A stretch of DNA of 64,000 nt. Source: Spinacia oleracea. Its lineage: Eukaryota > Streptophyta > Magnoliopsida > Caryophyllales > Amaranthaceae. The stretch spans positions 33,657,449 through 33,721,448 of the forward strand of contig NC_079491.1 in assembly GCF_020520425.1 (NCBI RefSeq). The letters run 5' to 3'. Numbering within the stretch: the first letter of the stretch is position 1; each line of letters begins with the position of its first letter. The position numbers and the translations under genes are program-made. Shown in pieces: positions 57,141 through 64,000 of the stretch. The notes beneath the pieces are model-generated. The model was not told the DNA's origin. It made no database searches and worked only from the letters and a program-made list of their open reading frames with translations.

Positions 57141-60135
57141 ATGAATTCAATGGCCGCTCAAATTTTGCGTCGAGCTGTCGGAAGCCACACCACCTCTTCT
57201 CTCCGACGTCAATTCTCCACCGCCACCCCCATCACCGCAACTCTCTTCCCCGGCGATGGTATTGGCCCCGAGATCGCCGAATCCGTCAAACAGGTCAAAT
57301 TTTCTCCCCTCTCTTTCATATTTACTTTTATCGAACTTTTTATTGGATCATATTTGTTTAAGATTCAGATTGCGAAATTTGAGTTATTGATGTTGATTTT
57401 ATACGATTTGTAGATAATTCTAGATAATTGGAATTCCGATATATATTTGAATTTATTAAGTTAGGGGTTTCGATATTTGCAACAATCGCAATTAAGGTTT
57501 ATTTCAATAATATTCCTCTTTGACGCTTCTAATGTGCATACTGATTTCTTCGTTATTCATAATAATATAATAAGTCGACATCTTAGTATCTGAAATTCGG
57601 TACTTTCAGCAAATTGCTGCCAGTATTATTTTTGTGGAACTAGTGCATATGTGCTTTCCCATCAGCTAATACAATCAATTAATGGCTCAGTATTGCATTT
57701 TTGTTGACTAAGTTGTTGAGTATGATTTAGCGCAGAGGGTGGAAATCTTGAGTATTGGAGATTGCTCCGCTCTACAGTCTGTACATCTTTATCGAAACTG
57801 TCTCAGTAATTGTATACGAGCATTTCATATTTTCACTTTGGATATTACACGTAAACTATATTGCTAATACTTACTCCATGGAAGTTTTAGATTCGTATTT
57901 TGAAAATTCTTTCATTCTATGTTTTGTTATTTTCATATTTTTTCTGTACAGGACAATACATGTAAACTGTATTTCTAATACTTACTAAACTTACTTTTTA
58001 TAGCTAGATTTGTATTTGAAAATACTTTCATTCTATGCTCTGTTTTTCTAGAAAAATTATGGTTAGTATTCTAATTCAAAAAGCGAAAATATTGAATATT
58101 TAGACTTGGTGGGGAGGAGGGGGGGGGGGGGGGGGTTATAGTACGACATACGATCTTCTCTTTCAGCTTTATTAGTTATATTGTCCTGATGCATATCAAG
58201 GAGACTATTGATACTGGTTGTATTAAGCTAATACAAGTATGCAGCTTTGTGAAAAAATATTTACTCGACATTTGGATGTATGTGAATTCTGTGAGTCTGC
58301 TTTAGGGATGAATAAATAAATTGTGTGGTTACCTAATTGCAGATTTTTACAGCAGCTCAAATACCGATTGAATGGGAGGAACACTTTGTTGGGACAGAAG
58401 TAGACCCTAGAACCCAAAGCTTTCTCACTTGGGAAAGTTTAGAATCTGTACGCCGGAATAAGGTGGGTCTTAAAGGTCCAATGGCTACATCAATTGGAAA
58501 GGGGCATCGTTCACTTAATCTTACTTTGAGGAAGGAGCTGAATTTATATGCCAATGTTAGACCGTGCTTCAGTCTTCCTGGCTATAAGACCAGGTATGAT
58601 AATGTGGATCTTGTCACCATCCGTGAGAACACTGAAGGCGAATACAGTGGACTTGAGCACCAAGTAAGTAACACCAAATTTAGATTTATGTTACTCGCTC
58701 CCGTGTCACAATGTTTGGCTAGTTGACTTTTTCATAAAGTTGAATAACGTGGTTAAAACCATTGGGTAGTTGTCTCTTCACGAGAAAACTGTAAAAATCA
58801 CATTTCTGCAAACCATTTGATGTAAACCGAGAATTGTTTTCTGAAGCATTTATTTTAAATCATCCCGAAAAGGAGTGGAAGACAAAGTTGTGAAACAGAG
58901 TGAGTTATATCCCAGAATGTCTCTAATGTTATTTGGTTCTAATGTATATGATACTAGGTGGTTAGGGGTGTGGTTGAAAGCATCAAGATTATTACTCGTA
59001 GCGCAAGTTTAAGAGTTGCCGAGCATGCCTTTCAGTATGCAAAAGCTCATGGAAGAGCTAGGGTATCTGCGATACACAAAGCAAATATCATGCAGAAAAC
59101 TGATGGTCTTTTCCTACAGGTTGTTCAAACATTGCATGTTAACTTTTGTTGCACTACCAAGTTCTTATTGCTTTATTTTGTTCATGTATTTATTTGTTTC
59201 TTTGATGCTCTCAGTGCTGCAGGGAAGTTGCAGAGAAGTACCCTGAGATCAAATATGAAGAAGTTGTCATTGACAATTGCTGTATGATGGTACGGTTATT
59301 TTTTTTAAACCATATAACTGTTTCTTTTATCATTGTAGAGGGAACGGCAGAATTTCTAGAAAATGAAATTTCACTCATTTACTCGATGCAGTGGCTCATA
59401 TACTAAGTATATAAACACATTTAATTTCCATGCAAAGAGGGGAAGTACACATTTAATTTCCATGCAAAGAGGGGAAGGGGGAATCTTGTGGTGAATGCTG
59501 TATTTTTATATCGTGTCTTCCAAACTCTCTGAATAAGTTTTTAAGAGGGACTAGGTCAAACGTGATGGGAATTGTTGTTGAGGTCTGCAATCTAATGTGG
59601 AGTTCAAAGTTTCCCTGTATACAGAACTTCAATGCTTGACGATGATATATTCAAGTTAACTATTAGGTTTCGTTACCTAGAGTATTTGGTGCTGAGATTC
59701 TTTGTGTTATTTATCTTGCACCCTCTCTTTCTCAGCTTGTAAGCTTTCTTTTTCTTGTCTAAAGCTTAAGGCCCAGAGAAAAGAACCATTGTGAGTATAG
59801 GCTAGGCTATAGAACAATATATGTATTAATTATTTCTTTTTTCGAACAGCTTGTGAAGAATCCTGCGCTGTTTGATGTATTGGTCATGCCTAACCTCTAT
59901 GGTGATATTATCAGTGACCTCTGTGCTGGTTTAATTGGCGGTTTGGGTTTAACACCAAGGTGAGGCTGTTCGTTTCTCATGTCTGAAGACTTTGAGCATT
60001 TGTATGTTAGATAAATCATTTGTATGGTAGTATTAAAATCTAATATAACACATCTCATGCAGCTGTAATATTGGGGAGGGAGGTATTGCTCTAGCTGAAG
60101 CTGTGCATGGCTCAGCTCCTGATATTGCTGGAAAG
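57141..60135 (+). CDS. NAD-dependent isocitrate dehydrogenase catalytic subunit, mitochondrial (5' six exons)
   Basis: Oxidises isocitrate to 2-oxoglutarate with NAD+ in the TCA cycle, in a heteromer with regulatory subunits. Exons: 57141-57293, 58343-58663, 58958-59119, 59215-59289, 59850-59959 and 60063-60135, all phase-consistent, about 298 residues. The first 25-30 residues are an Arg/Ser-rich mitochondrial presequence ([20 protein letters not shown]). Visible motifs: [69 protein letters not shown] and the signature [20 protein letters not shown]. Residues around [10 protein letters not shown] fit the catalytic rather than the regulatory type. The last 65-70 residues (after GSAPDIAGK) are not found before 64000. 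Confidence 0.92.
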
Positions 60136-60231
60136 GTTAGCTTTATACAGTAGTACTGTCTATGATGCATCCAAAATGTTTTTTGTATTTGTAGTATGTC
60201 TGTATATTTGTTTGTGTGGGCGTGCATAACT

Positions 60232-60277
60232 GTATATGTGTGTGTGTGTATAAATGTGTGTGCGTGCACGTGTATGT
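60232..60277 (+). repeat. TG-rich microsatellite in the IDH intron
   Basis: Runs of TGTGTG broken by TATAAA and GCGTGCACG. Confidence 0.8.
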
Positions 60278-61884
60278 GAAGCAAACTTTCACACTGATTG
60301 AGAATCACAAAATTTATGTCCTTGGCATGAGTTATACAATATCATTATCCAAACTTGCATATGGTGAAGAATGTCGTGCTCATGGATGCTTTCCCTCTCT
60401 TTGCGGTTGCAATTAACAGCTTCTCGTTGCACCTTTTGACCTGTTTATTTTCATCCAAATTGGATCACGAGATATTGGCTGGACAACTATGTTCTTTTTA
60501 AATATATATTTGGCTTAATCACAGTAAGTTAATTACAGTGAGGATTAATATATGGCAATTAGTGTTACCGGAAATTCTGTACATTTTGGTACTTGAAATG
60601 GCTATGGGATTACAAATTTGCTAGGTGGATTTGTTTGTTTAGTCTGCAAGAGTACCGTTATTCTGTTTATCATTTAGCATGTTCCAGAACTTCCATTGAG
60701 AGAGCTTTAGCCGGGGGAGTGAAAGAACTTCCCTTGATCAGCTGTTTACCGAGGATAATCATTCTGTAGTTCTATTTGGCCCGTCAACAGCCTTCACTCA
60801 AATCTGATACGTACTCTAGATTCTTGTACAAAACCCTTTGTTATTTTTCCTGAGTGTTGGTTGGGCTATTTTGTGCCACTGTATTTTAAGCCTCAAAATC
60901 GTCTTATCTCCCAATACGACGTGTAATGGTTGACACAGTGAGAAACATGTTGGACCTCGTAAATGCTTATAAAATTTCTTACGCTGTTGGTATGACCTAC
61001 ATTTTCTGACACCTTAAACACCAAAAATTTATGCTGAACAGTCTTTTGGAGCTTGTTATGCTGTGCTCCTCTTTTTCTGATTTTGAACATTTGTCTCCTA
61101 ATAAATTATTTTACAGACAACCTATACTTTGAATTGTCATCACAACAAGCCTTTGCCAATAGAAATGTCTGTTAAGCTGTTGGCACAAGATCATTTTTTT
61201 TTTTTTTGAAAACATCAAATATTTGTTGATCATTGTAATGAAGGTGCATTTTTGCCACTAAATACATTCAGAAAGATGGCTAGCAAAACGTTGCAGTAAG
61301 AACAAAGACCGAGTTAACATCAAAGCCACGCGGCTTTCGTGGACAGGCCCACCTGCTAAATCAGATCTCTATCTCTACTATTAAGTAAATTTCCAATGTG
61401 AGATTGAAAGGAACAATCTAAAAATAGAGGATTTGTTGTTGATTGAAAGGAACAATTTGTCAAGGCTGAAGGTAGAGGGTTCATTTATTTAAGAATAGTT
61501 AAGTGAAGTGGCCATAGAGAGATGGAACCAAATGGATGGGAAAATCTATGGCATTGAAATTGTTGATTGAAAATAGAGGAGTTTCTGTTTTTTTTTTGGG
61601 GTGCGTGGGGGCTCTCAAGATATGCAAGATGGTAGCTGTTTTGTATAGTCTCTGTACATCAAAAAGAAGGCAAGGATACGTTGTTTATTGTTCCTTTATA
61701 TATTTGCAAAAGCTTCATTTACTTTTTTTTGGCAAATAAAATTTTGTTAATCACCAAAAAGGAAGAAAAACAAACTACAAGTCCTCAAAACAACAAAATA
61801 AAGAAAAAGCTTCATTTACTTGAGGACATTGAAGCTATCCTACTACTTTGCATAAACTAGTCCTTCAATTGAGATGTTGTGAAA

Positions 61885-62164
61885 TACTCCCTTAGTTTTT
61901 TTTGTTGTTGTACCCACTTCCCAAAAAGGGGTGTTTTTTGGTTCTATCTACTTTATTCTACTTTTGGTATACATATTTTACCATCTTACCCCTTTTCCCA
62001 CGATAATTACACATTTCTATCAACTATGTTATACTATACCCACTGTTACCCCGCTACCTCTTTCTTACTTTCTTGGGTTTTCCACCTTTTCTTACACCCA
62101 GTCACCTCTCCTCGAAACAAGAGTCTACGGTAATTTGGGTAGATAAGAAAAAAAGGTTGGAGTA
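61885..62164. mobile_element. Stowaway-like MITE, diverged
   Basis: CTCCCTTAGTTTTTTTTGTT on the left; on the reverse of the right end CTCCAACCTTTTTTTCTTAT, each flanked by TA. The inverted repeats are imperfect, so the call is tentative. Confidence 0.5.
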
Positions 62165-62454
62165 TATTTTTGGTGGGAAATATTAGAGATATTGACCTTT
62201 CTAATGCATTTCCTTTGTTTATTCATCTGAAATGTTCCCCAATTTCCATCTTCATTTTCCTGCTTCATATATGTAACTGTGATTTCTCTAGTTCATTATC
62301 CTTGAAATCCTAAAATACCCTTGAATCACCAAATTATAAAAGGATATCCAACTGTAGTGGACTGGCCTAATTAAGAGGGGTAGTGTTGGTGTTGTGCTAT
62401 GAGTTTGTTAGGAGATTATGTTTTTTTTGAGGAAATGTAAAAAATTATGTTACT

Positions 62455-62640
62455 TGGACTTTTAATTTTATCCCAAGTACTCATGGTCGGGTCCTTGACA
62501 CTTGGACATGGGTATGGACACTGGACACTTCATTTTGGACCAAAATAATGAAATCTTTTCACAAAAAAGCCGAGTAGGACACCTGACACGTACCCTTGTA
62601 CGGTATGGGTACCCGAGTCCGAGTAACATAGGTTAAGATT
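62455..62640 (-). repeat. Dispersed repeat, copy 2
   Basis: The reverse strand opens CCTATGTTACTCGGACTCGG, as at 47690. The interior is related but diverged. It lies in the IDH intron. Confidence 0.5.
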
Positions 62641-62673
62641 AGCTTAGAGAGGAAGGAAAAGAGTTAGAGGAGA

Positions 62674-63085
62674 GGGGGGGGGGGGGGTAAGTGAATCAGA
62701 AATGCTATAAACAGAGGACTAGAGGAGATAAGAAAGAGAAATTATGTAGATATTAGTGAGAATTTCCTTTAGTGTGCTCAATGAAGAACTATTGGAGATG
62801 AGTTCTGAATTCTGTTGTTGGATGATATCAGGTGGAGGTTGATTTGGTGTTAGCCTGTTTGGAGCTTGTGGTTTGGAGAAATATGAAGAGCAATTAATGT
62901 TTGCTGTTGTGATGGAAAGGTGAGCTATGTGATTTGGGTTTATACTTCAGAAATATAGTATGAAGAAGTGAGTTCAGCTATGGAAAAAAGGGGTCAGAAA
63001 ATTGTGTTAAAGAATGGTGGACTTTGAACAATGGTTGAAGGGGGGGGGGGGGGGGGGGGAAGGGGTGGTGGTGGTGGTGGTGGTA
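62674..63085 (+). repeat. Two poly-G tracts and a GGT microsatellite
   Basis: 14 G at 62674-62687, 20 G at 63040-63059, then GGTGGTGGTGGTGGTGGT at about 63065-63082. The rest of 63086-64000 shows no gene. Confidence 0.8.
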
Positions 63086-64000
63086 GTGAGATCGGGCTGC
63101 TATAAAGTGTAATCATACTCAGGCCCTATGCCCCTACCTCATTTCTCTTGAGTGGACTAGTGCTGGAGGTTTGTCGGGGTGAAGAAATCAAGAGGGTCAT
63201 GCCTTTGATGGTTGCATGTGAGCTTAGTGTTGGAGTTCTTGGGTTTTAAAACTGGTGAATGCCATTAAGCTAAGATACTACCTCCAAGTTCACTCAGTTT
63301 GCAAGTTTTAAAAGGGATCGGGGTGAGAGTGAAAGAGCTACGAGCTCGTGGAAGGGGATTAAGTGTAATGTTATACGGTCATTGCGGAAAGTGGCAAATG
63401 TTGTCTACCTTATTTCTTAGCAATTTGGCTGACAAAGAATCAATGATACAAATCAATCCAACCAACTCCTAATCTGAGGTAGCTGTAGAAAGGAAAAGAA
63501 CAAAGATTTTATCATGAGAGTTTCAGCTGCTACACTAATTGAGTTTGTTGGAATATCGCAAGATCTCCAACCAATTCATATGGATTTTCGTGGGTGACCA
63601 AAATATTACTTCTTAGTTGATTGCAAGTTCTATATGCGGTGTGTCTGTTTTGTTTGTTATCATTTAGGATGGGATTTCATACTCAAGTGTTGTGCTGAAA
63701 TAACCAGAGAGTTAAGCAAGACGTGTCATGTGTGGAGTGTATATTTTTTCGGGTGGGAGAAGTTGCAATGAAGTGGGATAAGCAGGAGGGTTTGGTCTCT
63801 CAAAGAGTTAAAAAAGCAATAACAGTATGACAAAATGCTTATACAAAATAACATAATCTTTGTCAAAACTGTGCTACTAATGATTCGATTATTAAATTTG
63901 ATGCTTTGGAAAAAAACCGTGAGAACTTTTAATGCCACTACTCTTAAATGTTTGGCAATACCAAAACTACAACTGGGGCAGCCTTTCCAAATTAATTTAG

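Larger units (their letters stand above)
60136..64000 (+). other. IDH downstream intron or flank
   Basis: Follows the GT donor of exon 6 (60136). It holds a TG microsatellite, a MITE-like element, a dispersed repeat and two poly-G tracts, but I recognise no further IDH exon. Either the intron is longer than 3.8 kb or the gene is truncated. Confidence 0.5.

Noticed and set aside
61536-62146. Short plus-strand frames in the IDH intron
   Set aside because: Hydrophobic low-complexity translations of poly-T-rich intron and MITE sequence.

Overview
This is a transposon-rich stretch of a dicot nuclear genome. The Stowaway ends, LTR families and DUF7745 open frame suggest Caryophyllales, perhaps an Amaranthaceae species such as spinach or beet, but that is inferred from memory. 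Only three ordinary host genes are visible: a SAUR-type auxin-response gene (8099-8419, +), an unidentified multi-pass membrane protein (48903-50258, -), and the first six exons of a mitochondrial NAD-isocitrate dehydrogenase catalytic subunit (57141-60135, +).

Layout. 1-4558: 3' part of a Tat/Ogre-like Ty3 element with an antisense DUF7745 open frame, tandem arrays and a 1.47 kb LTR. 4947-6870: decayed minus-strand Copia. 7092-7860: two MITEs and a tRNA-derived SINE. 8099-8419: SAUR gene. 8723-13891: decayed plus-strand Copia with both LTRs. 14990-16494: Copia gag remnant and a TIR element. 16760-41112: one very large Mutator-like element (MULE), bounded by a perfect 9-bp target duplication and carrying a 13-kb Copia (16911-29921) inserted four codons into its transposase; that Copia itself carries a chromovirus remnant. 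41122-48902: MITEs and non-coding DNA. 51140-56160: LINE 5' end cut by a third, truncated Copia of the same broad family. 56734-56997: another 9-bp-TSD MITE. 57141-60135: IDH exons, then a long intron or flank to the window end.

The most interesting locus is the MULE. It encodes two convergent multi-exon genes: a FAR1/MURA-type transposase (+, 7 exons) and a ULP1/C48-protease-like protein with a DUF1985-like N-terminal half (-, 8 exons). Almost every intron, the 3' intergenic spacer and the 5'UTR intron are packed with the short motif TTAACTAATT, usually every 20-40 bp. I saw it in neither the exons nor the flanks. This resembles the Arabidopsis VANDAL/VANC anti-silencing systems, in which a transposon-encoded DUF1985-containing protein recognises short repeats accumulated in the element's own non-coding DNA. 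I propose it as a candidate analogous self-recognition system; the alternative is runaway intron splice-branchpoint repeats. Both genes carry frame lesions, so this copy is probably not autonomous.
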